Shown here: piece by piece, positions 9,052-17,104 of the stretch
Layout: every line of letters starts with the position of its first letter
How positions within the stretch are numbered: the first letter of the stretch is position 1
Assembly: GCF_027625935.1 (NCBI RefSeq)
Contig: NZ_CP115300.1
Location: forward strand, 2,418,001-2,482,000
Reading direction: 5' to 3'
From: Streptomyces camelliae
GTDB taxonomy: Bacteria > Actinomycetota > Actinomycetes > Streptomycetales > Streptomycetaceae
Length of the DNA: 64,000 nucleotides
Translations under genes and position numbers: made by a program
The notes under the pieces: generated by a model
What the model was told of the DNA's origin: nothing
The model's input: the letters and a program-made list of their open reading frames with translations, nothing else
Database searches by the model: none

Positions 9052-9762
9052 TTACGGGCGCTGCTGATTCGCCGTCACCCCAGCGATTCTTCCTGTCCCC
9101 CGTGATCCGGGTGCCCAACGCCTGCGCCTTGCGCCCTCGTCCGGAACTCGCAGGATCCCGTACAGCGGCTCACCGAGGTCCGCCCATCTCTGGAGGGCGT
9201 CCCGGTCCACCAGGTAAATCCCATAGCGGGGACCGCTGGCTCGCGCAGCTGCCGTAAAACCACCGGTGGTGACGATCACGGCGAAGTGGGCACCATGGTC
9301 GTGGCGGTACGTTCCATTGACCCGCTGGACGTCCTGGTCCCCGACCTTTCGGTCCGCCCGCAGCCGCTTGCACTGCACGACGACCCGCCGTTGCGAATGA
9401 TCGACGACAAGTACGTCGGCGCCTTTGTCCCCCGCTTTACCCACATGTTCCGCGGTCAGTCCGTCCCTGCGCAGCAGGGAACAGACTGCCAGCTCGAACT
9501 CCTGGGGGGCGAGGGCATCGAGATGAGCCAGCGAATAGCGCACCGGCCCCGCGGGCAGCGCCGAGCGACTGGCCCATCTCTGTACGGCCATCCGCCCCGG
9601 CTTCAGGCCCAGCCCCACTGCCACAGCGGTCAGCGCGGTGCCTGTCCACACCGGCCATTGCTCGGCTGCCCGCCACAGCCCACTGACCCCGGCCAGGGCA
9701 CCCACGCCCCACACCCACCAGGGAACTGCAGCCCATCCTCCCTGGCTCCGCCGACGCCGCAT
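9052..9762 (-). CDS. Membrane-anchored Mrr-type restriction endonuclease-like protein
   Basis: 236 aa from ATG 9762, which overlaps the stop of the upstream small membrane protein gene. Two hydrophobic segments (about residues 13-29 and 37-53) come first. The PD-(D/E)xK nuclease core follows: E88/E90 in the first helix, GDKGADVLV with D116, and VVVQCKR with Q130 and K132, which is the Mrr-catalytic (restriction endonuclease) signature. The rest of the alpha/beta fold follows (FAVIVTTGGFTAAA, GIYLVDRDALQRW). Mrr-family enzymes cut modified or foreign DNA. Here it is the likely DNA-targeting component of the array, placed just upstream of the EACC1-like gene (39-base gap). Confidence 0.8.
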   Translation of the reverse strand: MRRRRSQGGWAAVPWWVWGVGALAGVSGLWRAAEQWPVWTGTALTAVAVGLGLKPGRMAVQRWASRSALPAGPVRYSLAHLDALAPQEFELAVCSLLRRDGLTAEHVGKAGDKGADVLVVDHSQRRVVVQCKRLRADRKVGDQDVQRVNGTYRHDHGAHFAVIVTTGGFTAAARASGPRYGIYLVDRDALQRWADLGEPLYGILRVPDEGARRRRWAPGSRGTGRIAGVTANQQRP

Positions 9763-10007
9763 CAGACCTCCGGTCCGAAGAGCGCCCACATACCGAATGC
9801 GAGACCGAACAACGCGAGTCCCGCCAGGTCGGTAATCGTGACCAGAGTGGAGGCATGGTCTCGGCAACGCGCGAACAGCCCCCTGCGCCTGCGACGACAC
9901 GGCCGGTGGAACGCTGTCGGCCCCCCGCAACGCGACACCAGCACGGACCCACCGATCACCAGTAACGCGATGACAAGCAGCAACGGATCCCCCGGTTCCC
10001 CAAACAA
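9762..10007 (-). CDS. Small two-helix membrane protein, first gene of the array
   Basis: 81 aa from a TTG start; no strong ribosome site is obvious, so the start is uncertain. Two hydrophobic segments (LLLVIALLVIGGSVLVS near residues 9-25 and LAGLALFGLAFGMWALF near 61-77) flank a basic loop. The stop overlaps the ATG of the Mrr-like gene (ATGA at 9760-9764), which is the main reason to believe it is real. No family was recognised. A role in holding the nuclease or the system at the membrane is only inference. Confidence 0.55.
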   Translation of the reverse strand: MFGEPGDPLLLVIALLVIGGSVLVSRCGGPTAFHRPCRRRRRGLFARCRDHASTLVTITDLAGLALFGLAFGMWALFGPEV

Positions 10008-10927
10008 GTCTTCATGAGTATCGGGAAAACCACTGTCCCGACCAGTACTTCTTCAGCCGAATCGATGGAAGCGGAGGACGCATGGGAGCGCTGACGAGGT
10101 TCACTCGTTCCTCCCGCGCGCCATCCTGGCGCTCCGCAGGCGCTTCCCGATCTTCGACTACGCCCTGTGCATCCGCTGCCCCATGGACCCTTTGCTTCGA
10201 CGAGTACACGTTCCAGCGTGGTGGGAGCAGCGGCCGGATGCCCCTGGTACGCCAGCTCGCCGAGCGGTGCGCGGCCTCAGGCTCTCACCGATCCTCCTCC
10301 CCCAGCACCTGGCCGTTGCCACGCTCGCGGCGAGACTGGCCACCTCCGACGGCGCACGCGACTGGCCTGTCGGCGCGCCGAAGTGCTTGTCGACGTGGCC
10401 GACGGCCTGAGCGACTCTCGACCTGCGCCTATCGCAAGTGAAGTCGGCAATGCGGGCCCCATTACCGCTTGCCTGCTGCGAGAGACTGCGGGGCTGCTGA
10501 CGCATAGCTCTCTGCAAAAATCGTCGACACGGCTTGGGCGCCGGAGCAGTCTGGCTTGATCAAGGCGACACGGAGCGGCAACGGGCACGTCGCCGTCCTG
10601 GCCTAGGACGGCCGCGACTTCCTGAAGTACGGCAGGCAACTCGCGAGGAGTAGGCGGAGCAAGTCTGGCCAGCGATGCCCGGCAGTTCCTCGCGCCAACG
10701 ACGGAGGCCACTGTTCCAGATTCGCCCCTGGACCGGCCCTGTCAACCGGCCCAACGTCGCGTTCGCTCGCCAGAAAATCGCTGGCTGCCATCCAACCTCT
10801 GTGCAGCGTCGTCGAGTTGGCCGTCCTGGATTGTCAGCGCCGGTCGCTATCGTCGAATGCCGAACCGAGGAACACCTGACCTCGCCCGCAGGGCACTGAC
10901 CACCCCCTTCACCGTTAAGGACTGCCC
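10008..10927. other. 920-base stretch without a supportable gene
   Basis: Several short open frames occur on both strands, but none has a ribosome site together with codon bias over its whole length. Short pieces look coding-like, for example 10,100-10,410 (+) reading ILALRRRFPIFDYALCIRCP, but they change frame, suggesting decayed sequence. The part nearest 10,008 should contain the promoter of the minus-strand defence array; no clear -10/-35 pair was found. Confidence 0.5.
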
Positions 10928-11314
10928 GTGACCTACGTACGCCCCCACTACCGCCGCGACGGCACCTACGTCAAAGGCCACAACCGCCGCAGCCGGCCCC
11001 GCGCCGCGCAGCCCCATGCGGCGTCCCGACGTACAGCCCCACGTCCCACTCCTGGGCCGCGGCCCCGCCCAATCTCCACTGGACCGACAGCCTATGTCCG
11101 TCCCTACTACCGCTCGGACGGTACCCGTGTACGCGGGCACCACCGGTCCATCAGCCCTCGCACCCTCGCCGTGGCGGCGGGCACGGGCGGATGCGGTCTC
11201 CTGCTGTTCCTGTTACTGCTGGCCCTGGCCAGCGGACCGGAAACAGGCAACAAGGCACCGTCCGGCGTGACGCCATCGCACTCGGCATCGGTCTCGGCGA
11301 CGCACCACCCCTAG
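10928..11314 (+). CDS. Small basic membrane protein with two YVRPxYRxDGTxVxGH repeats
   Basis: 128 aa from a GTG with AAGGA 7 bases upstream. The same motif occurs twice: residues 3-17 (YVRPHYRRDGTYVKG) and about 56-70 (YVRPYYRSDGTRVRG), each followed by H and basic residues. The repeats are joined by a Pro/Arg-rich linker. A single hydrophobic helix (about residues 88-104, GGCGLLLFLLLLALASG) and a short Ser/Thr tail end the protein. The motif recurs in small actinobacterial and phage-linked proteins of unknown role. No function is assigned. Placement beside the defence array may be coincidental. Confidence 0.65.
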   Translation: MTYVRPHYRRDGTYVKGHNRRSRPRAAQPHAASRRTAPRPTPGPRPRPISTGPTAYVRPYYRSDGTRVRGHHRSISPRTLAVAAGTGGCGLLLFLLLLALASGPETGNKAPSGVTPSHSASVSATHHP

Positions 11315-11632
11315 ACCACAGCCCACACGGTAGTGGCCCCCTCGAAGCTGACGGGGCCCCTACCGCCCGCAGCCGTGTTAAAGAGAAGATCGGCGCGGGC
11401 GGTACCACTGATCTCTCTCGCCGTGTGCCATCAAGCGCGACCAATAAGAGCACGGCACATCACTGGGGCCGTCCCACAGACGACGTCGACTTCCGCCTAC
11501 GCCCGCGGAGCCGTGCTCTGTCTCCAAGTCCGAGCCCTACGGCACCCCAGCGCCGCATGCTGGCGAGCCGCTGACGAGGCCACCCCCGCTGTCCTAAGCC
11601 CCACTCTCGACGTCAGCGCCACCTAGCGCCGC
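11315..11632. other. 318-base gap, nothing recognised
   Basis: Between the repeat protein and the broken AbiJ-like gene. Codon bias is weak in all frames and no promoter, hairpin or repeat stands out. Confidence 0.4.
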
Positions 11633-12173
11633 GTGGCCGACTACGACTGGGAAGACGACTGGGTCTTCGAAGACCCGCGGTTCAACTCATCGACGGTCCG
11701 GACGAGGTCCTGCTGGGGTTCCTCTCACGGCTGGTCAACCCCGCGGTACAGTCCGATATCGACCAAGCGGCCAAGCGTGCGGCCGAATTCAACCGGCTGC
11801 CGTCACCTGACGGCTGGCCCTGCAAGCCCCGATTTTTGTGTCCGGACGCCCCATCTTCACACCAGCCTCGGTACGCCCCACCGACCCGACCATCCCCCTT
11901 CCCCTGCGAGATGACGAAGTGGGCAAACTCGACCTGGTCCTCGGACAGACCCACCATTTCTTCGGCGAGGACGGTGAGGGGTTGGCGCGAGACCTCATCC
12001 GCTCAAAGTGGGCCACGACCCACGGATTTTCACCAAGAGCCCACAAAGAAGAAACCCCGACAGGCCGCACCCGACGCATCGTCACCTGCATGAACGGCCA
12101 CATGACGCTTCATCAGAATGTGCGTCAAACGTGCGTCACATGCGTCGAATGTGCGTCAAGATATCGCCCGTAA
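11633..12173 (+). pseudogene. Broken gene resembling the N-terminal region of an AbiJ-type abortive-infection protein
   Basis: Coding-like sequence moves through three frames. It starts at GTG 11633 (VADYDWEDDWVFEDPRF) and passes near 11,684 into a second frame reading LIDGPDEVLLGFLSRLVNPAVQ and FNRLPSPDGW. It passes again near the T-run at about 11,835 into a third frame reading SGRPIFTPASVRPTD and GKLDLVLGQ, ending at 12173. The order of 'LLxFLxxxVxPxVxxD', 'FNxxxxPDGW' and 'SGRPIF' resembles the N-terminal domain of AbiJ-like proteins as I remember them. The C-terminal effector domain is missing or unrecognisable. It is either a decayed defence gene or one carrying sequencing errors. Confidence 0.4.
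12119..12158. repeat. Four iterated TGCGTC repeats
   Basis: TGCGTC occurs at about 12121, 12132, 12141 and 12152 (steps of 11, 9 and 11 bases); three of the copies read GTGCGTCA. The near-helical spacing would place the sites on one face of the DNA, like an operator array or iterons. The cluster lies at the junction between the accessory region and the core genome, near the 3' end of the methyltransferase gene. Confidence 0.6.
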
Positions 12174-12214
12174 CGCCCACAGCGCACACAATGCACACTC
12201 GACGGAACAGCAGG

Positions 12215-13546
12215 TCAGCGGCCCTTCTCAGCAGGCTCCAAAATCGCCACACACTCCACATGATGCGTCATCGGAAACAGATCGAACGCCCGAAGCGTCC
12301 TCACCCGGTATCCGCCCTCCCGGAAGTACGCCAAGTCCCGGGCCAGCGCGGCGGGATCGCAGGCGACGTAGGCGATCCTGCGGGCGCCCAGGGATGCGAG
12401 GTGGGCGACCGTGGTGCGGCCCGCGCCGGCGCGGGGCGGGTCGAGGACGATCAGGTCGACCTCGGTGATGCCCGTGCGCGGGAGGACCGACTCGACCTTG
12501 CCCTGTTCGATGCGGACGCGGGGGAAGTCGGCGAGATTGTGGCGGGCGTCCTCGACCGCTCGTTTGCCGGACTCGATACCGAGGACCGCGCCCTTCTCAC
12601 CGAGTCGGTCGGCCAACGCGCCCGCGAACAAGCCCACTCCGCAGTAGAGGTCGAGAGCCATCTCGCCCTTGCGGGGCAGCAGGCCCTGCATCACGGCCGT
12701 CACCAGCGTGTCGGCCGCCTTCGGGTGGACCTGCCAGAAGCCGCCGTTTCCGACGCGGTAGGTACGGCCGTCCGCGCGCTCGCGGACGAAGGGGCGGCCG
12801 TGGACGCGGTGCACGCCGCCCGACTTCTCGTCCACCCGGAGGACCGAGACCGGCTTGTCCAGTTCGACCAGGGGGAGGCGGGCGCCGGGGCGCGGGGTCA
12901 GGATCACCTGGCGGTCCTGGGAACCCGTCGCCGCGATCGCCTCCACCGACTCCATGCCGGTCCAGTCCCGCCGCTCGATGCCGAGCTCGGACACCCCAGC
13001 CGCCGCGATCATGCAGTGGTCGATCTCCTCGACCTCGTGCGAGCGGTGCCTGCGCAGGCCCGCCTTGCCGGTCGCGGCGTCCACCGCGTACTGCACGCGC
13101 GTGCGCCACTGCGGGACCTGCCCCGCCGGCAGCTTGTCGCCCTCCGCCGGCATCACCGTGCCGTCCCAGCCGGCCTCTTCGGGCGTGAGGCCCGCGAGCC
13201 GCTCCAGCTGCTCGGCGATCACCTCGCCCTTCAGCCGGCGCTGGGCACCGGGCTTGGCGTGCTGCCAGTCGCAGCCGCCGCAGCGGCCGGGGCCGGCGAA
13301 GGGGCAGGGGGCCTCGACGCGGTCCTTGGAGGGCTCCATGATCCGCACGGCGTCCGCGCGGAGGAAGCGGGCTCCCTCCTCGCCCTCGGTCACCCTCGCC
13401 ACCACCCGCTCGCCGGGCAGCGCATGCCGGACGAACAGCACCTGGCCCTCGGCCGTACGGGCGATGCAGTGGCCGCCGTGGGCGACGGGGCCGATCTCGA
13501 CCTCGTACTCCTCCCCGACCAGCGACTTCTTCGGTTCTGCCTGCAT
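12215..13546 (-). CDS. TRAM-domain class I RNA (uracil-5-)methyltransferase, RumA/TrmA family
   Basis: 443 aa from ATG 13546, with GGAG 10 bases upstream; an in-frame GTG-type extension to 13588 was rejected. The N-terminal TRAM (OB-fold RNA-binding) domain spans about residues 7-65. A cysteine cluster C81, C89, C92 (CPFAGPGRCGGC), plus the Cys in DHCMIA, would hold a 4Fe-4S cluster as in RumA. The C-terminal Rossmann methyltransferase domain has LDLYCGVGLFAG (SAM binding), DPPRAGAG and the nucleophile region VACDPAALARDL. It likely makes m5U in rRNA or tRNA; which position cannot be told from sequence. It marks the return to conserved chromosome and lies beside the KimA-like permease. Confidence 0.88.
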   Translation of the reverse strand: MQAEPKKSLVGEEYEVEIGPVAHGGHCIARTAEGQVLFVRHALPGERVVARVTEGEEGARFLRADAVRIMEPSKDRVEAPCPFAGPGRCGGCDWQHAKPGAQRRLKGEVIAEQLERLAGLTPEEAGWDGTVMPAEGDKLPAGQVPQWRTRVQYAVDAATGKAGLRRHRSHEVEEIDHCMIAAAGVSELGIERRDWTGMESVEAIAATGSQDRQVILTPRPGARLPLVELDKPVSVLRVDEKSGGVHRVHGRPFVRERADGRTYRVGNGGFWQVHPKAADTLVTAVMQGLLPRKGEMALDLYCGVGLFAGALADRLGEKGAVLGIESGKRAVEDARHNLADFPRVRIEQGKVESVLPRTGITEVDLIVLDPPRAGAGRTTVAHLASLGARRIAYVACDPAALARDLAYFREGGYRVRTLRAFDLFPMTHHVECVAILEPAEKGR

Positions 13547-13621
13547 GGCGGGGTGACTCCAGATCGGGAACGGGAAACGGCCGGACAACAGCCCACCAGT
13601 CTACGTGGCTGCCACCCGGCC

Positions 13622-13706
13622 GTTCACCACAGGCCGAGCCCCGGCTCAGTCCCCGAGCTCAGGCCCGAGCCCAGGCCCCAAGCCCAGGCCCCAGGCCCCG
13701 AGCGCC
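13622..13706. repeat. Degenerate tandem C/G-rich repeats between two minus-strand genes
   Basis: Imperfect copies of a 10-12 base unit close to 'CAGGCCCCRAGC' run through the gap between the methyltransferase start and the permease stop. They are low-complexity and have no coding potential on either strand. Possibly an expanding slippage array. Confidence 0.5.
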
Positions 13707-13718
13707 CGGTCTCCGCGC

Positions 13719-15773
13719 TCAGTCCTTCGCCGGCGACGGCTCCTTGGCCCGATCCGCCGTCGGCCCCCGCCGCACCGCACCGGGCGCGTTCCACTCCTGC
13801 CGCTTGCGGGCCCGCAGCTTGGCCGCCTCGGAGGAGGCCAGCTGGTAGGGCACGGAGGTGACCATCACGCCGGGGGTGAAGAGCAGGCGGCCCTTCAGGC
13901 GCAGGGCGCTCTGGTTGTGCAGCAGATGCTCGTACCAGTGGCCGACGACGTACTCGGGGATGATCACCGACACCGCGTCCCTGGGCGACTGCGCGCGCAG
14001 GCTCTTCACGTACTCGATGACCGGGCGGGTGACCTCGCGGTACGGCGAGTCGAGCACCTTCAGCGGTACGTCGATGCCGCGCCGCTCCCACTCCTCGCGC
14101 AGCGCCCTTGTCTCGGCCGCGTCGACGTTGACCGTGAGCGCCTCCAGTCCGTCCGAGCGCATCAACTTGGCGTACGCCAGGGCGCGCAGCGTCGGGCGGT
14201 GGATCTTCGAGATCAGCACCACCGAGTGCACCCGCGACGGCCGGGTCATGTCGTCGTCCGCCGGGTCCTCGGGAGCCGCGAGCTCCTCGGCCACGCCGTC
14301 GTAGTGCTTCCGGATCGCGGTCATCGTCGCGTAGAAGATGCACATGCCCAGCAGGGCGACCCAGGCGCCGTGCGTGAACTTGGTGACCAGGACGACGACG
14401 AGCACCAGGCCGGTGAAGAAGGCGCCGAACGCGTTGATCGCGCGGGAGCGGATCATGTGACGGCGCTTGGCCTGGTCCTTCTCGACCGCGAGGTGGCGGT
14501 TCCAGTGCCGGACCATGCCGGTCTGGCTGAGCGTGAAGGACACGAACACACCGACGATGTACAGCTGGATCAGCCGCGTGGAGTCCGCGCCGTAGATGAT
14601 CGTGAGCATGGCCGCCGCGCCCGCGAGCAGCACGATGCCGTTGGAGAAGGCGAGACGGTCGCCGCGGGTGTGCAGCTGGCGCGGGAGGTAGCGGTCCTGG
14701 GCGAGGATCGAGCCGAGCAGCGGGAAGCCGTTGTACGCCGTGTTCGCCGCGAGGAAGAGGACCAGGGCCGTGGCCGCCGCCAGGACGACGAACAGGAAGC
14801 TGCCCTTGCCGAAGACCGCCTCGGCGACCTGGGAGATCACCGGGTTCTGGACGTAGCCGGAGCCGAGCGGGACGCCGTTGTGGATCAGGTCGGTGGCCGG
14901 GTTCTCGGCCATGTGGACCTTGGTCGTCATGGCGAGGGCGATGATGCCGCAGAACATGGTGACGGCCAGCAGGCCCATCATCGCGAGCGTCGTCGCCGCG
15001 TTCTTCGACTTCGGCTTGCGGAAGGCCGGGACGCCGTTGGAGATGGCCTCGACACCGGTGAGCGCGGCACAGCCGGAGGAGAAGGCGCGCAGCAGCAGGA
15101 AGACGAGCGCGAAGCCGGCCAGGCCCTGGTGCTCGGCCTTGATGTGATAGTCGGCCGTGGGGGCGTGCATGGTGTCGCCGAGGGCCAGACCGCGGAAGGC
15201 ACCCCACGCGATCATGATGAAGACGCCGCCGACGAAGACGTACGTCGGGATCGCGAAGAGCTTGCCCGACTCCTTCACGCCGCGCAGGTTCATCAGCGTC
15301 AGCAGCACGATCACCGCGATCGCGCACAGCACCTTGTGCTGGACCACGAAGGGGATCGCGGAGCCCAGATTCTCGATGCCGGAGGCGATGGAGACGGCGA
15401 CGGTGAGGACGTAGTCGACGAGCAGGGCGCTGGCGACCGTGAGGCCGGCCTTGGCACCCAGGTTGGTGGTGGCGACCTCGTAGTCGCCGCCGCCGCTCGG
15501 ATACGCGTGGACGTTCTGCCGGTACGAGGCGACCACCGTGAACATCAGCACGACGACCGCGACGGCGATCCAGGGGCTGAAGTGGTACGCCGACACGCCC
15601 GCGATGGACAGGACCAGCAGGACCTCGCCCGGCGCGTAGGCGACGGAGGAGAGCGGGTCGGAGGCGAAGACGGGGAGTGCGATGCGCTTCGGCAGCAGGG
15701 TTTCACCCAGCCGGTCACTGCGCAGTGCGCGCCCGATCAGGATCCGTTTGGGCACGTCGGTCAGTTTGGACAC
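13719..15773 (-). CDS. APC-superfamily permease, KimA-like potassium/amino-acid transporter
   Basis: 684 aa from GTG 15773 (MSKLTDVPKRILIG); the extra 13 upstream codons lack a ribosome site. About 12 transmembrane helices span residues 30-480. The conserved start LPVFASDPLSSVAYAPGE and the segment AYPSGGGDYEVA are shared with the Bacillus KimA K+/H+ symporter as I recall it. A soluble C-terminal domain of about 180 residues follows (VHSVVLISKIHRPTLRAL, SVIIPEYVVGHWYEHLLHN), as in KimA. Two TrkA/RCK genes lie immediately on its other side, which supports potassium as substrate. The older annotation 'amino acid permease' remains possible. Confidence 0.8.
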   Translation of the reverse strand: MSKLTDVPKRILIGRALRSDRLGETLLPKRIALPVFASDPLSSVAYAPGEVLLVLSIAGVSAYHFSPWIAVAVVVLMFTVVASYRQNVHAYPSGGGDYEVATTNLGAKAGLTVASALLVDYVLTVAVSIASGIENLGSAIPFVVQHKVLCAIAVIVLLTLMNLRGVKESGKLFAIPTYVFVGGVFIMIAWGAFRGLALGDTMHAPTADYHIKAEHQGLAGFALVFLLLRAFSSGCAALTGVEAISNGVPAFRKPKSKNAATTLAMMGLLAVTMFCGIIALAMTTKVHMAENPATDLIHNGVPLGSGYVQNPVISQVAEAVFGKGSFLFVVLAAATALVLFLAANTAYNGFPLLGSILAQDRYLPRQLHTRGDRLAFSNGIVLLAGAAAMLTIIYGADSTRLIQLYIVGVFVSFTLSQTGMVRHWNRHLAVEKDQAKRRHMIRSRAINAFGAFFTGLVLVVVLVTKFTHGAWVALLGMCIFYATMTAIRKHYDGVAEELAAPEDPADDDMTRPSRVHSVVLISKIHRPTLRALAYAKLMRSDGLEALTVNVDAAETRALREEWERRGIDVPLKVLDSPYREVTRPVIEYVKSLRAQSPRDAVSVIIPEYVVGHWYEHLLHNQSALRLKGRLLFTPGVMVTSVPYQLASSEAAKLRARKRQEWNAPGAVRRGPTADRAKEPSPAKD

Positions 15774-15934
15774 GACAGAGGATCGTAGGCCTTCGAACAG
15801 GCAGCCGCCCACCCGGTGTCACAGATCTGCCTCATGAGTGAAATCACAGGCGCGAACAACTGCGGATTCCGTGGTCCGCGCGCTCCCCGTGCCTAGATGG
15901 CAGACCCCGCCTGTCATCGCACCTCGGAGGTTGC

Positions 15935-16078
15935 ATGCCCGCGACCGCGGAGCTGATCGGGGCGACGTTCGCCCTCCTCGGCGTCGGAATCCTCACCCTG
16001 TGCAGCGTGCGCAGCATCACTCGCCGGCGCCCGCACCCGGCGATCGCCGAGGCGGAACGGCAACCCGTACACACATGA
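15935..16078 (+). CDS. Small single-pass membrane protein (47 aa)
   Basis: Short frame from ATG 15935 with GGAGG 4 bases upstream, a strong ribosome site. One hydrophobic helix near the N-terminus (LIGATFALLGVGILTLCSV) is followed by a basic stretch SITRRRPHP and a charged tail. It sits in the divergent gap between the KimA-like permease and the TrkA genes. A possible small subunit or regulator of K+ transport is speculation. No family was recognised. Confidence 0.6.
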   Translation: MPATAELIGATFALLGVGILTLCSVRSITRRRPHPAIAEAERQPVHT

Positions 16079-16432
16079 CCGCGCGCCCGGTACGCGAATC
16101 CACGCGCCCCGGCCGCGAGCGGTCACCGATCTGCACGCGAGTGATCCGCGACCCGCACGCGGGATCATCGACAAGCGCGTACACACGACCGACCGACCGT
16201 CGCACCTGAGCACCGACCTGACCATCGCTCGGACCACCGCCCTGAGCACTGTCCTGATCACCACCCCGCGCATCCACATGTTCGCTGACCCTGCTCACGC
16301 GCATGATCGCGGACGGTGATCATGGCGAACCCCCGCACGGGGGTGCCCACCCCGTGGCGCCGCTGTGTAGCTTTGGGCGTCGGTCTGAGACCCTGATGCT
16401 GAGCAGTAACTTTTGGACACGGAAGGACGGTC
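16079..16432. other. 354-base regulatory gap upstream of ceoB
   Basis: No gene is supportable. It contains the inverted repeat CATGATC-N9-GATCATG (16302-16324) about 110 bases before the ceoB start and several short GC-rich hairpins (for example around 16335-16355). The ceoBC promoter must lie here. Confidence 0.5.
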
Positions 16433-17104
16433 GTGCACATCGTCATCATGGGCTGCGGAAGAGTGGGTTCCGCTCTCGCCCAGACCCTGGAGCAACAGGG
16501 CCATACAGTCGCCGTGATCGACCAGGATCCCACCGCCTTCCGTCGGCTCGGCCCCGGTTTCGGGGGCCGCCGGGTCACCGGTGTCGGCTTCGACCAGGAC
16601 ACCCTGCGCGAGGCGGGCATCGAGGAGGCCGGTGCCTTCGCCGCCGTCTCCAGCGGTGACAACTCCAACATCATCTCCGCGCGCGTGGCCCGCGAGATGT
16701 TCGGCGTGGAGAACGTGGCGGCCCGGATCTACGACCCCCGCCGCGCCGAGGTCTACCAGCGCCTGGGCATCCCCACCGTGGCGACGGTCCGCTGGACCGC
16801 CGACCAGATGCTGCGCCGGCTGCTGCCGTCGGGCGCCGAACCGCTGTGGCGCGACCCCACCGGCGGGGTGCAGCTCGCCGAGGTGCACGCCTCCCCGAAG
16901 TGGGTCGGCCACAAGATCAGCAAGCTGCAGGAGGAGACGGGCGTCCGCGTGGCGTTCCTGACCCGGCTGGGCGAGGCGATCCTGCCGACCTCGCAGACGG
17001 TGCTGCAGGAGGGCGACCTCGTGCACGTGATGATGCGGACGGACGACGTGGACAAGGTCGAGGCGTCGTTCGCCCAGGGCCCGGAAGAGGAGGGCGGTCA
17101 CTGA
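16433..17104 (+). CDS. ceoB: TrkA-family potassium-uptake regulatory protein (first of pair)
   Basis: 223 aa from a GTG with AAGGAC upstream. The RCK-N Rossmann domain starts at once with IVIMGCGRVGSALAQ (NAD/nucleotide binding) and the acidic VIDQD at the end of strand 2. The C-terminal RCK-C domain lies at about residues 135-210 (GGVQLAEVHASPKWVG, GDLVHVMM). Such proteins gate Trk/Ktr-type K+ channels, or here perhaps the neighbouring KimA-like permease, in response to nucleotide. It is coupled to the second TrkA gene by an ATGA overlap. Homologous to the mycobacterial ceoB/ceoC pair, where the same neighbours occur. Confidence 0.85.
   Translation: MHIVIMGCGRVGSALAQTLEQQGHTVAVIDQDPTAFRRLGPGFGGRRVTGVGFDQDTLREAGIEEAGAFAAVSSGDNSNIISARVAREMFGVENVAARIYDPRRAEVYQRLGIPTVATVRWTADQMLRRLLPSGAEPLWRDPTGGVQLAEVHASPKWVGHKISKLQEETGVRVAFLTRLGEAILPTSQTVLQEGDLVHVMMRTDDVDKVEASFAQGPEEEGGH

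Noticed and set aside
10012..10920. Several 60-140 codon frames between the defence array and the repeat protein
   Set aside because: They overlap each other on both strands, lack ribosome sites and change apparent coding frame; kept only as a possible decayed region.
1..12200. Accessory region as an integrated phage or ICE
   Set aside because: No integrase, excisionase, relaxase, phage structural gene or tRNA-linked att site is visible in the part seen.
12008..13861. Long plus-strand frame (617 codons) across the methyltransferase region
   Set aside because: Antisense shadow of the TRAM methyltransferase caused by third-position GC; no ribosome site or family motif.
13605..15788. 727-codon plus-strand frame antisense to the permease
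   Set aside because: Composition is Arg/Gln/Val-rich and repetitive, as expected of a mirror frame; the minus-strand permease has full transmembrane and family patterns.
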